Assembly (NCBI GenBank): GCA_001970855.1
Contig: LSSN01000109.1
Span: forward strand, 1-43,646
DNA length: 43,646 nucleotides
Direction: 5' to 3'
Origin: Smittium culicis
Lineage: Eukaryota > Kickxellomycota > Harpellomycetes > Harpellales > Legeriomycetaceae
Position 1 is the first letter of the stretch; each line of letters begins with the position of its first letter. Positions 9,208 to 19,779 of the stretch are shown in pieces. The notes under the pieces are model-generated. The model was not told the origin of the DNA and did not search any database. It was given only the letters and a program-made list of their open reading frames with translations. Both the position numbers and the translations under genes were made by a program.

Positions 9208-11091
9208 TCACAGATACCATAAAGAGTTGCTATTTTTAGTGTTAGGATCACTTTTCAATCTATCAAACTTGCTTTTGAATGTGTTTTCATTGTGAATCAT
9301 TGCCGAATGCCTGGCTTCCTTACTCCAATTAGGTCCTATCTCGGAATTATTAACGCTAGATATATTTTTATGCTGTATACTGTGAGTTTTCTGTATATTT
9401 ATTCGATTATCTGATATTTTTGATGAGGTTTCATGTTTATCGGCTAGACTTAATCTCGAATCAAAGCTGTTAAGACGGTCATTCTTTTGCTTACCACGAA
9501 TAGAGTCTTGTGCAGACAAATTACTTTTATTAGACTTGTCATATTTTACATCATCGATAATCGGCTGTATACCAGAGTGGTTGGATATATTGTCGTTGTT
9601 TATATTATTTTTCATCAGTTCGGTTGCATAGCTATTGCTTACAATACTGCTTGGACGTATTTGTTTTGAGTAGCTCGCCTTTTTATTTCGATCCTCAACC
9701 GATGATCCATTATAATTATAATCAAGTTCATCGCTCACATAATCATAGGCATCATCAGTATCATGGCAGCTATAGATAGATCCTGGAATTTGACCTTTAG
9801 TTCTAGACGAATTAAGTTTGGAATTTTGATAGGAATCATTTCTTTTTGGCGATTGTAATGATTCTGAGCTTAAATAGCTGCTTAATGGCGAGATGCTTTT
9901 TTTGGTACTCAAAAGGTTATTTTTGCAGTTAATATGGAATTTTTTATCACTGCATTCTTTTTTTTTCGAGTTGTTCAAACTGAATGATGTGTTATTACCG
10001 AATCTGTGCGAAATAGTAGTTGAGTTATCAAGAGCTAGAGTGTTGTTATTGCTTGAAACGAATAAGGAAGTAAATTTTGAGCTAAATGCAGGATCAAAGC
10101 AGAAAGATACGACGTTCAAGATGCCTGAATAAGCATATACAGTGCTATTGACTTTTGGGTATTGATAAGTAGCATCGCTGTTATTTTCATCATATAGTAA
10201 GTTGAAATATATGCCAACGCCAAGGAGCAAGCATATTTGGATTATCGGCACAATAGGATAAATAAGGATTCTAAGTATGGCGCTATATACTTTAAATGTA
10301 GAGGACTGGGAGTAGTTATTGATAATATTGGATATGGGGGCAAAGGTGGGTTTTTTATGATTTTTTTCAAAGAGGTTTTGAGTAGTTGTATAGTATGAGC
10401 TTTTCGAAGCATTTTTTGGGAAGCTAACAGTTGGTTGATTGGTAACTTTATTTCCTAATTCGAAGCTAAGTTTGGTCTTTGAGTGTTTTTGGTGATTGTT
10501 TATTGTTTGAAAAGACTTTGAGATTAACTTTTGTTCGTTGATTATATAGTAAACTACAAGTATGATGATAACTATAGAGTATACAGAAGGGATTAGTAGC
10601 CATAAATAAAAGCTCCAGAACTGGTTTAATAGCATAGTTTTTAAAGATACGGTTGTGGAGGTATCAATCCAGCAAACATTTCTCTTTATTGATATTAGAG
10701 AACATGCTAGAACTATGGTAAAAGAGGCGAGGAGCGAGAGAGATAGATAGAAGATTTCTAGTTTCTTGTAGGAGAATATCTGTTTTTTGATTAAAAATAC
10801 TATGTGCAGATTGACAGCAGTTGAGGTTAGTAAGAAGGTAGATAGAAGCTGGAAGAAAAATATAGCGGGGGTCATGAAGCGGCATATGAAGGAAAAGGAT
10901 AAATATTGCTTCATCAGTAGTAAGCGGCAGATACAGGTTAGTATATTGATTAGCGAGACCAGCGTGGATAAGCGAAGAGATACTCTATTGACTAGGCTTC
11001 TTTTGGTGAAGAAGAGTCTCGAATATACAGCTATTGTTGAAGCTGACAGCACTATCGTAAGCCAATACCCAATTTTTATTGCATCGTACAT
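9208..11091 (-). CDS. Seven-transmembrane receptor, cAMP/glucose-receptor-like (GPCR)
   Basis: Single exon, 627 aa. Seven hydrophobic helices are visible: about 9-28, 38-60, 72-102, 113-136, 156-184, 270-298 and 316-337. Cys70 at the start of helix 3 and Cys140 in the CW motif of the second outer loop are placed like the conserved class disulfide. The short N-terminus, the CW pair and the layout resemble the fungal Git3/cAMP-receptor-like group, which signals through a G-alpha protein to cAMP. The third cytoplasmic loop (about 186-268) is long, and the C-terminal tail (about 340-627) is almost 300 residues of Ser/Asn/Asp-rich disordered sequence that would face the cytoplasm and offers many phosphorylation sites. 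The ligand cannot be inferred. The start codon is immediately before helix 1. A 48-bp duplication lies upstream of the gene at 11216. Confidence 0.75.
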   Translation of the reverse strand: MYDAIKIGYWLTIVLSASTIAVYSRLFFTKRSLVNRVSLRLSTLVSLINILTCICRLLLMKQYLSFSFICRFMTPAIFFFQLLSTFLLTSTAVNLHIVFLIKKQIFSYKKLEIFYLSLSLLASFTIVLACSLISIKRNVCWIDTSTTVSLKTMLLNQFWSFYLWLLIPSVYSIVIIILVVYYIINEQKLISKSFQTINNHQKHSKTKLSFELGNKVTNQPTVSFPKNASKSSYYTTTQNLFEKNHKKPTFAPISNIINNYSQSSTFKVYSAILRILIYPIVPIIQICLLLGVGIYFNLLYDENNSDATYQYPKVNSTVYAYSGILNVVSFCFDPAFSSKFTSLFVSSNNNTLALDNSTTISHRFGNNTSFSLNNSKKKECSDKKFHINCKNNLLSTKKSISPLSSYLSSESLQSPKRNDSYQNSKLNSSRTKGQIPGSIYSCHDTDDAYDYVSDELDYNYNGSSVEDRNKKASYSKQIRPSSIVSNSYATELMKNNINNDNISNHSGIQPIIDDVKYDKSNKSNLSAQDSIRGKQKNDRLNSFDSRLSLADKHETSSKISDNRINIQKTHSIQHKNISSVNNSEIGPNWSKEARHSAMIHNENTFKSKFDRLKSDPNTKNSNSLWYL

Positions 11092-12565
11092 TATATTAAG
11101 GGTATACTTATTTTAATTAGATTTTAATAGGTAGCGATGTGATGCGTGTTTACAATAATTAAGGTATTAACCAAAAAGCGTATAGAGGTAAAATGTTAAA
11201 AATAAGTTTGATATATATACACAGCTACTTGAACTAGATAAAGAAGAAATAATTCGAATCAAATATACACTGCTACTTGAGCTAGATAAAGAAGAAATAA
11301 TTTGAGGTTGAGACTGTATACGAGCGATTCGCTTTGCTATTTATAAGGTTTGATCTTTTATGTATTTACAAAAGCTATATATGTATTGCATTTTAGGTAT
11401 GGTGAAACCCCTTTGTAATTACCAGAATACGTTTAGATTTTTTTAATTATCTTTGTGAGTACTTAGCTAACTAATATTTATATTATGGATTTCAGCGATA
11501 TTTGGATTGATATCGGCTTTGTAATGTCTATAGAAATGACAATTGGAATTGTATAGATAATAAATTTTCAATTAAAAAGTCTTTATAGTTGAGCGCAAGA
11601 ATAAGCTTTTTTGTGGATAGCATTCTATCTTTAATATGTTCCCAGCTAAAAATAATTCACAATAAAGCCCTAATCTAAGAACAGCCTATGCCTGTCATTA
11701 TATAAAATCAACTTTTAAGTAACCCAATAGATATATTATACGAATACCAGATTTTTGTTACAAACTCTATAAGCTCTATAGAAATTGAAACTCTATAGAC
11801 TGTATAGAAAAATTTCTATAGAGCAAAATGTTTACAATTAAATTGCTTTATGCCCAATTAGCAGACTGAATTTTCTATTTTTCAATTAAAAAAGCTATTT
11901 AGCATCCAATAATGTTTTTAATCTGGTTTTGGCCTTTCTGTATATGTTAATAAACAATGATTAGCCAATCATAAAACACCTTTATCTTTTTACTATTTTC
12001 ATTCCCCATTCGAAAAACAGCTAATCAAATGGTCGATTAGTGATTATACCAATCTAAAAAAAGATAGAGCGAATAGTCTATAGACATCTTAATCCATTGG
12101 CTGATGTTTTATATCTTGGGCCATTTAGCAATAAAAATTAAATGAATGTCCTTAAGCCTAAATTAGCTTGGCCAATAATTCATGAATAGAATATTAGAGC
12201 CAGTGACTTGATTCTACAGTTGAATATATCCAATAATACATATATTCAATAATTTTAGGCCAATTATTTTACATCTTTTTTGCTCCCTGGATCAGAATTC
12301 AAGAAAAAATTTTATAATTTTTTTTTTTTTTTTGAGTATCGAAAATCAAAAGCAAAATTTTCAAACTAGAAAGAGTAATATAGCTGAAAAAATCCTCATT
12401 ATTGTTTAGAGTTTATAATTTTTGATCCCCTTTGTTTCTGTCTCCTTTTTTTACTGATACAAACCTTACTAGAAATAGATAAAAAGATAGCCAAGACATA
12501 ACATACTCTTCTTCCGCATACACCTTCCCGATTTACCCTCCTCGAAAATAGCTTTAATTTAAACA
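11092..12565. promoter_or_regulatory. Divergent promoter region between receptor and MRT4, with CCAAT boxes
   Basis: CCAAT occurs on the plus strand at about 11965, 12049, 12172, 12230 and 12260, and its complement ATTGG at 12096, so there are six in 300 bp. Several sit in the longer context GGCCAATAATT or TCCAATAATA. CCAAT boxes are the binding site of the fungal HAP/NF-Y complex; use here is inferred. A 48-bp tandem duplication (11216 onward) and repeated CTATAGA words near 11765-11825 are also present. Confidence 0.5.
11216..11306. repeat. 48-bp tandem duplication upstream of the receptor gene
   Basis: Unit 1 begins TATACACAGCTACTTGAACT at 11216 and unit 2 begins TATACACTGCTACTTGAGCT at 11264. 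Both continue with AGATAAAGAAGAAATAATT. The period is 48 bp and the second unit is slightly shorter. It lies about 120 bp upstream of the receptor start codon. Confidence 0.9.
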
Positions 12566-13871
12566 ATGCCTAGATCCAAAAGACAGAAAATAGGTATTTT
12601 TCTAATTCTTTTGCTACCTATCCTAGTTTTTTTTATTTTTATTTTTTACCTTATATACCATCCTTATTCTTCGCCAATATCTTCCTCAATACTTTGATCG
12701 AATACCCTAAAATAATTAATTAATTCTATATACTCTCTTGCTATTCACACTGCCTGATACTTCGATTTGCAATAAACCTTACATTATCTACACCTATTCA
12801 ATATGTACTGAACTTTTATTTTTACTTCCTTCTTTTCGTTTAGTTTCCTTGACCAAAGCCGAATCCAAGGGCAGAGAGCATAAGGAAAAGCTTGTTGTTG
12901 ATGTAATTTTTTTCATTTCCCCCTCCCCTTATTTTTTTATATTCTGCTTACCCCAAGGCCCCTGCTTTATCGTTTATTTTCTTATATAACTCACTCAACT
13001 AGATTCAACAAAGTGTCGATTTATACCAATACATATACGTCTACTCCGTAAACAACATGAGAAACTCCTACCTAAAACAAGTTAGATCAAAACTCAACTC
13101 ATCCAGGTACTAATAATACTTACTTCTCCTAAATTACATTTAATTATATTCATTTTATGCCTTTACCCATTCTCAATCTCTTATAATATCTAATCTATAT
13201 CTACATCTATATTCAATATATATTTAGATTTTTCTTTGGAAGAAATAAAGTTATGGCTAAAGCTCTTGGCTCAGGCGACGCTGACGAATATAAAGAAAAT
13301 ACCAGCAAAATATCAAAGGTACTAATATACCTCCCCTAATTTTATTTCATCATTTTCTCTTTTTCTGCATTATCAAATTTCTCTATTTTAATCCCTCCCC
13401 TCATTATTTTAGTTCCTAACCGGTGAAGTTGGTCTGCTATTTTCAAACGACCCTTTGGAACAAACCGTTGACTTCTTCAACAACTACTCCGAGTCTGACT
13501 ACGCCAAAACAGGCTTTGTTTCAACCGTTAGTATATCAATCCCTGCTGGTGAGCTCATCAGAGGCGACGCTTTTATTTCCTCTTACTTAAGCTCTGACTA
13601 TGTTATGCCTATTGATGATGAAAAGGACACTTTGTATGGCTCTGACGTATTCCCTCCAAACATGGAGCCTCAGCTAAGAAGCTTAGGTCTCCCAACTCAA
13701 CTAGTCAAAGGAAAGATCCACTTGACCAACGACTACAACCTGGTAAACAAAGGAGCTATCTTGAACCCAAAACAAGCCCAGCTACTAAAACTTTTTGGCG
13801 TTAAACTTGCCAACTTCAAAGTCAAGCTCATCTGCTGCTTGAAAAACGACGGAACTTTTACCAAACTCTAA
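12566..13871 (+). CDS. MRT4: Ribosome assembly factor Mrt4 (uL10 family)
   Basis: Five exons: 12566-12593, 12844-12902, 13003-13106, 13228-13318 and 13413-13871, giving 246 aa with every join in frame. The N-terminus MPRSKRQKIVSLTK followed by KGREHKEKLV is the Mrt4 hallmark. The middle (YIYVYSVNNMRNSYLKQVR, then FFFGRNKVMAKALG) aligns with the ribosomal-stalk-protein core, and GEVGLLFSN with the GLLFT motif. Mrt4 is the nuclear paralogue of stalk protein P0. It holds the P0 site on pre-60S particles and is exchanged for P0 late in assembly; it lacks the acidic P0 tail, as here, where the protein ends CCLKNDGTFTKL. Donors are GTATTT, GTAATT, GTACTA and GTACTA. The first intron is 250 bp and the others about 95-120 bp. 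Exon ends were set by reading frame and homology. Confidence 0.92.
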
Positions 13872-14383
13872 AATCATATAAATAAATATATAAATAAACT
13901 CGCCGACATTTTATTAAAATTTTCCCCCATTTTTATCTTTTTTAATTTTCTTTTATATATTCATACAATCAACTAAATTCCTGTCGCTTTCCAAAATAAT
14001 TATATTTCTCCACAAATATTTCAACTTTTTTGTTTTTTTTCTCCCCTCTTCTTCCCAAATTTGCCTCATTTTAATTCCTTTTTACTATAAATTATTTGAT
14101 TTAAACACTTTTTCCTTATTCTTTAATTTTTTTTTATTTATGATTGACTGATTAGATACAAAAAGTACATCACGTTTAAAACCGTTTATTAATTAAATAA
14201 AAATCTTTTCTGCAGTTTCATTCATTTATAACAAAGAGCATTATTCAGAACTATAATTTATTAATGCTGGATATTTAAAATTTATGCATTATAAACATAT
14301 CTTTAACTTTATCTTGAGCAAAAAAAAAAAATCATGTTGTATGGTTTAGCGTTATCAAAAATAAACTATTCAAAAAAAATTTT
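13872..14383. other. AT-rich spacer between convergent genes
   Basis: This is the 3' flank of MRT4 and of the histone-fold gene. It has long T runs, several AATAAA-like words (for example near 13881 and 13890) and nothing else I can name. Confidence 0.5.
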
Positions 14384-16291
14384 TTATTTAAAGGGTATAA
14401 TACCAGACAATGACTTTGTTATGGATGCAGTTCTAGGAGGGTTGGGATTGTTTACAGGAGAGATGTAAGTATCTATAGAGGTTGTTAGTCTTTCATACAG
14501 AGGCAATACTCCGTCTTGAGAAACACCGCCAGCATAAGGTGACCTTACTAGCTTTTGAGATAGGTCAGAAAGAGGTGCAATCGTCTCAACATTCTTAGCG
14601 TCTGAATCTTTATTTGTTGGTTGGTCTATGGGAACATCATTAGATTGCAAAAGGGACATGTACTGAGATCTATTAAACGTAGACTCAATCCAAGAGTCTG
14701 ATATTTTGTCAAGAATAGAACATGAAAGGCGATTCGAATATACATAAAGTGTAGACGGAGGCAATGGTAAATCATCCAGCGATATATTTACTAGAGAAAG
14801 TAAAGTATTGTGGTCAAGTGAGCCTGCAAGTGATGAAGGCATTTTTCTTGAACTTTCGCTATTCTCAAGCTTAGAAAGGTGCATTATCAAGTCGTTGCGA
14901 ATATCTTTTAGGTCTTTTTCATTTATTTTGGTTGTTGGTTTAGGCTTACATGTAATTAGCTCGTTTTGAGTATCAGAATTTCTTCGCTTTGCTGATAAAG
15001 TAGTGTCGATTTGGTGAAGGTGTTCAGGTTTGATTGGTATAGGATCTGAAAGCTCAAGCGAGTGTATTGAGTCAAAGGGTATTGGATTTGGATAGTCATC
15101 AAAGTTTAGGTCAGATAAGGGGATTCCCAGCTCTTCGAAATTAGATGAAGGATATAAAAACAAATCAACAACGTCTTTATTTTCTTTATCCTTAATAGGG
15201 TTGTCTAAAGACATGGGCTCATAGATAGAATCAATGTTGGTTTCGGGAATATCAGTAGAGCTACATTTAGGCAATTCTGCAGAAACTGAATCGACACTAG
15301 TTATGTTTGACTGAGTATTCTCATCGGTTTTTTCAGAGATATGATGGCGGGTATCAGATATACCAGTAGGCTTATTATCCAGGAGAAGATTGTTTGCAGG
15401 GATATTCGATAAAGCTTTAATATCATCAAGAGTAATTACCTGTTCACCGTCGTCGTCAGAAATTTGCAAGGAGTCATTTAAGGCGGGGTTATTTGAGGTA
15501 GTTGGAGCTGTAGCTACAGGGTTGATGCTTAAATGGTTATCATTTAGTTCTTGATTTAAAACGGCGGGAGATAATGAGGGGATATTAAGGATTTCGTTTT
15601 CGTGTTTTGATTCTAGTTCTAACTCAGAATTTTTATGATTCGATTGATTTGTAGAAAGTTGATTAGCATGATTTATATCATATTGTAATAGTTTAGGGAG
15701 TGGCGAAGGATCGTTTGAATTGAAAATAGAATTTTTTAGTTTATTGAACCACCAATCCTTATTTTGGGGGTAGAAAGAGTCGTCTGCATCAGAATCCTGT
15801 TCAGATGAATAATAATTCTCAGAATCAAAATTATCTAAGAGCTGATTGGAGGGGTAATCTAAAGAGCATTGGCTGAAAATAGATAACAGAGCAGGAATTT
15901 CGTTTGGAGTATCAGCTTGCTGAGATATTTTTTTATCAAGTGATAAATTTGAGAAATTTTTTTTGGACCAAGCGCTCAAGGAAGAAAAGTTGAGGAGCCT
16001 TAACTCGGATAACACAAATAAATTTGCAGGTTGTAAAAATAAAGAACCGTTTTGTTCAGAGCTCAGTTTAAGGGTTGAAATAAGTTGGTTTAAGTATCTT
16101 GATGCTAGCTCTGCTAATATTAATAGAGGTTGTCTATGGATGGTGCTAAAGCTTGTAGATTCGAGAATAATGGAAGCAATTACAGCCTGCATAGCTTCAT
16201 GAGGCCAAGAGGAAGATAATCTAGGAGAAGAGCTATGGATGGGAGCTCGTGTATTGTTTGGGTTTTTATACTGTCTCAGAGAATTGTTCAT
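14384..16291 (-). CDS. Bromodomain-associated (BTP) histone-fold protein, TAF3/TAF8/Spt7-like
   Basis: Single exon, 635 aa. Residues about 29-106 match the bromodomain-associated histone fold: HEAMQAVIASIILES, then a central helix PLLILAELASRYLNQLISTLK, then a third helix with NLFVLSELRLL. This domain is found in TFIID subunits TAF3 and TAF8 and in SAGA subunit Spt7, where it pairs with TAF10. The remaining 530 residues are Ser/Asn/Asp-rich and acidic (for example SDDDGEQVITLDDI), probably disordered, with a possible conserved patch LPLPPSTLYVYSNRL near residue 520. No bromodomain or PHD finger is encoded in this frame, so a full-length TAF3 with PHD is unlikely; which of the three it matches cannot be settled by eye. 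The start ATG is the first in frame. Confidence 0.65.
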   Translation of the reverse strand: MNNSLRQYKNPNNTRAPIHSSSPRLSSSWPHEAMQAVIASIILESTSFSTIHRQPLLILAELASRYLNQLISTLKLSSEQNGSLFLQPANLFVLSELRLLNFSSLSAWSKKNFSNLSLDKKISQQADTPNEIPALLSIFSQCSLDYPSNQLLDNFDSENYYSSEQDSDADDSFYPQNKDWWFNKLKNSIFNSNDPSPLPKLLQYDINHANQLSTNQSNHKNSELELESKHENEILNIPSLSPAVLNQELNDNHLSINPVATAPTTSNNPALNDSLQISDDDGEQVITLDDIKALSNIPANNLLLDNKPTGISDTRHHISEKTDENTQSNITSVDSVSAELPKCSSTDIPETNIDSIYEPMSLDNPIKDKENKDVVDLFLYPSSNFEELGIPLSDLNFDDYPNPIPFDSIHSLELSDPIPIKPEHLHQIDTTLSAKRRNSDTQNELITCKPKPTTKINEKDLKDIRNDLIMHLSKLENSESSRKMPSSLAGSLDHNTLLSLVNISLDDLPLPPSTLYVYSNRLSCSILDKISDSWIESTFNRSQYMSLLQSNDVPIDQPTNKDSDAKNVETIAPLSDLSQKLVRSPYAGGVSQDGVLPLYERLTTSIDTYISPVNNPNPPRTASITKSLSGIIPFK

Positions 16292-16584
16292 TTTTTATAA
16301 AGAGTTATGTGGTTATATATTGCATGAGGAGGGGGGTGGAGTAGACTAGTAGTACTGAGCTGGTAATGGACAGCAGAATAGATCGATTTAAAAGGTTGAG
16401 CAATAGAGATTGAAGCATAAAATATTGAACAATAAAAATATAAATAGTAGTGAGAAATTGAGATAAAGAGACTAAGATAAATTGTAGTGAGAAATTGAGA
16501 AATGGTGGTTTATGTGGTTTATTATTGGATAATCAAATGCGAAGAGTATAAAAACATTAAATAGACACAGGGAAAGGAAGGATG

Positions 16585-18105
16585 CTAATTGGCGTCTTTG
16601 TCCTCAGGCTTATTGTCGCCCTTCTTATATTGGTCGAGCAGATGCTGGAGGTTTGGATCTTCGCTGTCGACTCCGGGAAGTGAGCCAATGAGTGACGAGA
16701 CTAGCTCATCGTTAGCAGCCTATTGGAGGGGAGAAATTAAAGCAAAAAGATAGTGAGTATATGGTTGGAGAATCAAAATTAAAAATAAATGGGCGAATGC
16801 GGGGTAAGGAAGAGGTAATACTTGGTCGGTAGAGGCCGAGGGCTGGTTGGCGGGGGCTGAGTCCATTTCGAGCGACATTTGGATGGCTCTTCTGATCTGC
16901 TCATCTTCGTCTTGAATGTCCATAGCATTCTGGTCATGTTGCACGTGTGAGCTGGACGCTTCGGCCTGGATCGGCTGTGATGACTCTTGTGCAGCTTTCT
17001 GTCGTGCTAGTTCTTCGTCAAGCGACATCTTGAGTGCTAGTGCTAGCTCTGGATCGATGTTTGGATCCACTCCAAAGCCCATGTCGTCTCCAAAGTCGCC
17101 AGTTTCTCCGCTGCCGCCTGCTTCGCCTCGCATAATCACGCTCCTTATAGACTCGCTTAATAGTTTAGAGTCTGGCTGAATCATCATCAGTTGTCTAATC
17201 ATTGATAGCAAGTATGTTTAGAGTTTATACTTTATGAAAAAAAAAACCTTTATAAAAGTAGCTTACGAGGATCCATTAGTATTTACCAACTCGACAAACT
17301 CCGATAATTTATTCTCGTCCTCGATCGATTCTCCGATGCTTATGATATCGATAGAAACATTGTTTTTTTTGAGTTTTTTCCCTAGCTTGCTCAATATTTT
17401 TTCGTCAGTATCTACTGGGCTAGCTGTGAAAATCATGATTCTTTGTCGTTGGTTTTTATTAGCTCGGTGTTTTAGTATTAGCTAAGTAGATGCAGCGCAT
17501 TAAAATATAAAAAAAAAAACAGTAAGAACATACTTTTAGAATTAAAAAATTTAGCTTACTTGGGCAATCTGAATTCCAGTTTCAAAGTGGCTAGAGCCTC
17601 CTACTTTCAATTCATGCATCCCTTTTAGCAATACACCTAAATCGTTTGTTAAGGATACGAGAACTTGAGGGCTATCCAAAATTTAAAGAAAAGAATTAAT
17701 TTAACGTGCATATTCATAGTTTATTGTACACTAACCTTTCGCCTCCATGGGAAATTACGCCAACTGTATTTTCTGGATTGCTGGAGGTTTTTAGATTAAA
17801 CAAATAATGAACAGCATCTATTTGGGCTTGAAATCTGTTTGGGACATAATCGCCATTACGCGCCCATTCGGAATTATCTATTCTGTTGACGTTTAGGATT
17901 TTAGAATATTAAAATTAAAATATTTGCATCAGGTTATTAGAAGCTAGCTTTAGCGTGTGATATATAATTTAGATTCTTATGCGATTGCTTAAGCTGATGC
18001 TCTTGGAGACTGTTCTGTTAATTAATGCTACATTAATAAATATAAATATATAGTGCATCAGCTGATAGTAATAACTTACAATAATACGGTTGCTTCCAAG
18101 ACCAT
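16585..18105 (-). CDS. RPN10: 26S proteasome ubiquitin receptor Rpn10
   Basis: Six exons on the minus strand: 18105-18080, 17882-17736, 17671-17560, 17481-17267, 17194-16822 and 16719-16585, giving 335 aa with all joins in frame. Residues 1-185 form the VWA domain: start MVLEATVLLIDNSEW, ARNGDY, NPENTVGVISHGGE, LILKHRANKNQRQRI and LKKNNVSIDIISIGE. The domain docks the protein on the proteasome base-lid junction. Two ubiquitin-interacting motifs follow: DPELALALKMSLDEE (about 213-230) and DEDEQIRRAIQMSLEMD (about 262-278). The C-terminal exon (AANDELVSSLIGSLPGVD onward) resembles the S5a tail. Rpn10 captures polyubiquitylated substrates. Yeast Rpn10 is about 268 aa with one such motif, so this protein is closer to the animal S5a layout. 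The first intron is about 197 bp. Confidence 0.93.
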
Positions 18106-18799
18106 TTTTCTCCAAGTTCAGATTGACTATTATTTTGATATAAAAGTTGCAGATTTGTTATAATAAACACTAAACTCAATAAAGAAAAGCAAACATAAAT
18201 ACTAAGCCTTATTTTAAACCAAAACTTATTATTTATCTACACAACTCCTCTTATTACACTTGGCCAATAACCGTCTCTAAATTGACTGTTTGGCTCATAT
18301 TATCCAATAATACTTCTATTCCAATTTTAGTTTTTATTACATCATTACCTAGGCCAATAATATTGTGCTATTACCACCTACAATTAATATAGCCTATAGA
18401 ATCCATCAGTACGCCAAAAGCTAAATAATTCCTCGCTTCGCCAATAGCTAACAAGCATAGTTTTCTAAAGCGTAATTATGCGCGACCCATTTTTTTATTA
18501 GCTTTGATAAACATTGTATCGAAATATTTCAACTTTTACCATTAAATTAAAAGCGTATTAAATATATACACAATTATATGCAAAAATGCACTTTTATGCA
18601 TAAAAAAATTAATTTTTACATATATAAGACCTATAGAATATGATATTTTAAATTTTACTTTCCTTCCATTCTGCCCAGTCACTACCTAGCTATTTAAATA
18701 AAAACACTTATAATTTTATAAAATTTTAAAATTTATATAAAACAATTTCGACAAGTAGCACCAGAATTCGAGGTACTATTTTCACCCCCGTAATAGGCT
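18106..18799. promoter_or_regulatory. RPN10 upstream region with five CCAAT boxes
   Basis: CCAAT occurs at 18264, 18304, 18321, 18354 and 18441, three of them as GCCAATA or TCCAATA. They lie 160-340 bp upstream of the RPN10 start on the opposite strand. No gene is seen here. Confidence 0.5.
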
Positions 18800-19033
18800 A
18801 TGGAACTTGTTCGCAGTATCAGCAAACTTGATGCTGATATACTCTATTTTAAATTTAATACCGTAGCTGACATTGACGTTGATAATGAAAATTTAACTGT
18901 CAAAAGATACCATAAACGGGGTAAACTCGTGGCCCCAGTGCTAGCAGATTCATTGCCAATAATTCCTCATGACTTTTTCAAATCTCAAATTACTGACTTT
19001 GGAACCGCAAAATTATACGGAAGCTATCCCTAA
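18800..19033 (+). CDS. Small hypothetical ORF (77 aa)
   Basis: An open frame of 77 codons with a normal, mixed amino-acid composition (MELVRSISKLDADILYFKFN..., then ADSLPIIPHDFFKSQ, ending KLYGSYP). I do not recognise it. Composition is less biased than in the chance frames nearby, which favours a real gene or the last piece of one. However it borders the transposon graveyard and is followed within 25 bp by a 12-C run, so it may be a remnant. No intron consensus that would extend it is obvious. Confidence 0.3.
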   Translation: MELVRSISKLDADILYFKFNTVADIDVDNENLTVKRYHKRGKLVAPVLADSLPIIPHDFFKSQITDFGTAKLYGSYP

Positions 19034-19779
19034 ATCGGTATAATGATATAAAAAACACCCCCCCCCCCAACTTATCCCTTAATTATAGTGGTCTATCAAA
19101 TGGATGTGAAAAATAAGATCCGAAAATTCATGGTATAAAATACAGAATATCGTGAATAACGCGTCTAATTGACTACTTTGTGCATAATCTACATATGGCT
19201 CCAAATATTCTCGATAATGCAATGGAAATAGATTTCTCTGGGCTCGTAAAAATATTATTATCACACTTGTAATCTCGAGTCACGAAACTTAGATTATATA
19301 GGACTTATAATGCTTCAAAATTATCCGTGATTGCACATACTAGTTATTCCTTGCAAATCAAAGCATCAATTTTCCAGAAGCAGTTTTTACAGCATTTCGA
19401 TGTATGTCAGTCACTCGAAAAGTACTATCTTGTAAAAATCCTTAAAAAAAATATATAAAATATGGAAAATATAGAAAAAGCTATTATAGAATAATCAAAA
19501 TCATAATATACACAATAAGAATAATTTGTCAGTAAAACTAAAGCCAGAAACTCAGCCTAACAATATTGAAATTGTAGGAGCTCTAAAATCGCCCCTTCTT
19601 TTCATTGAAAGTCAGAGAAAAAGCATAAGTAGGATATTATATTGAGTCACTAAAAAAAACTTATGAAATAATCAATAATAAACATTGGGTCATATAAATT
19701 AATGATAAAGGTTTCTGGATACCTCTATTTATCCAACCACCGATAGATGCTTAAAAGATGCTAAAGTCGTGACCAACTC

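Noticed and set aside
12738..12989. 83-aa plus-strand frame in the MRT4 region
   Set aside because: It runs through introns 1 and 2 of MRT4; only the part 12844-12902 is real coding sequence, as exon 2.
19050..19075. Poly-C run (also poly-G near 6004 and poly-C near 39313) as a programmed frameshift or contingency site
   Set aside because: None lies in a coding exon (the last is in a PKC1 intron), so no frame effect is possible; they are simple homopolymers.
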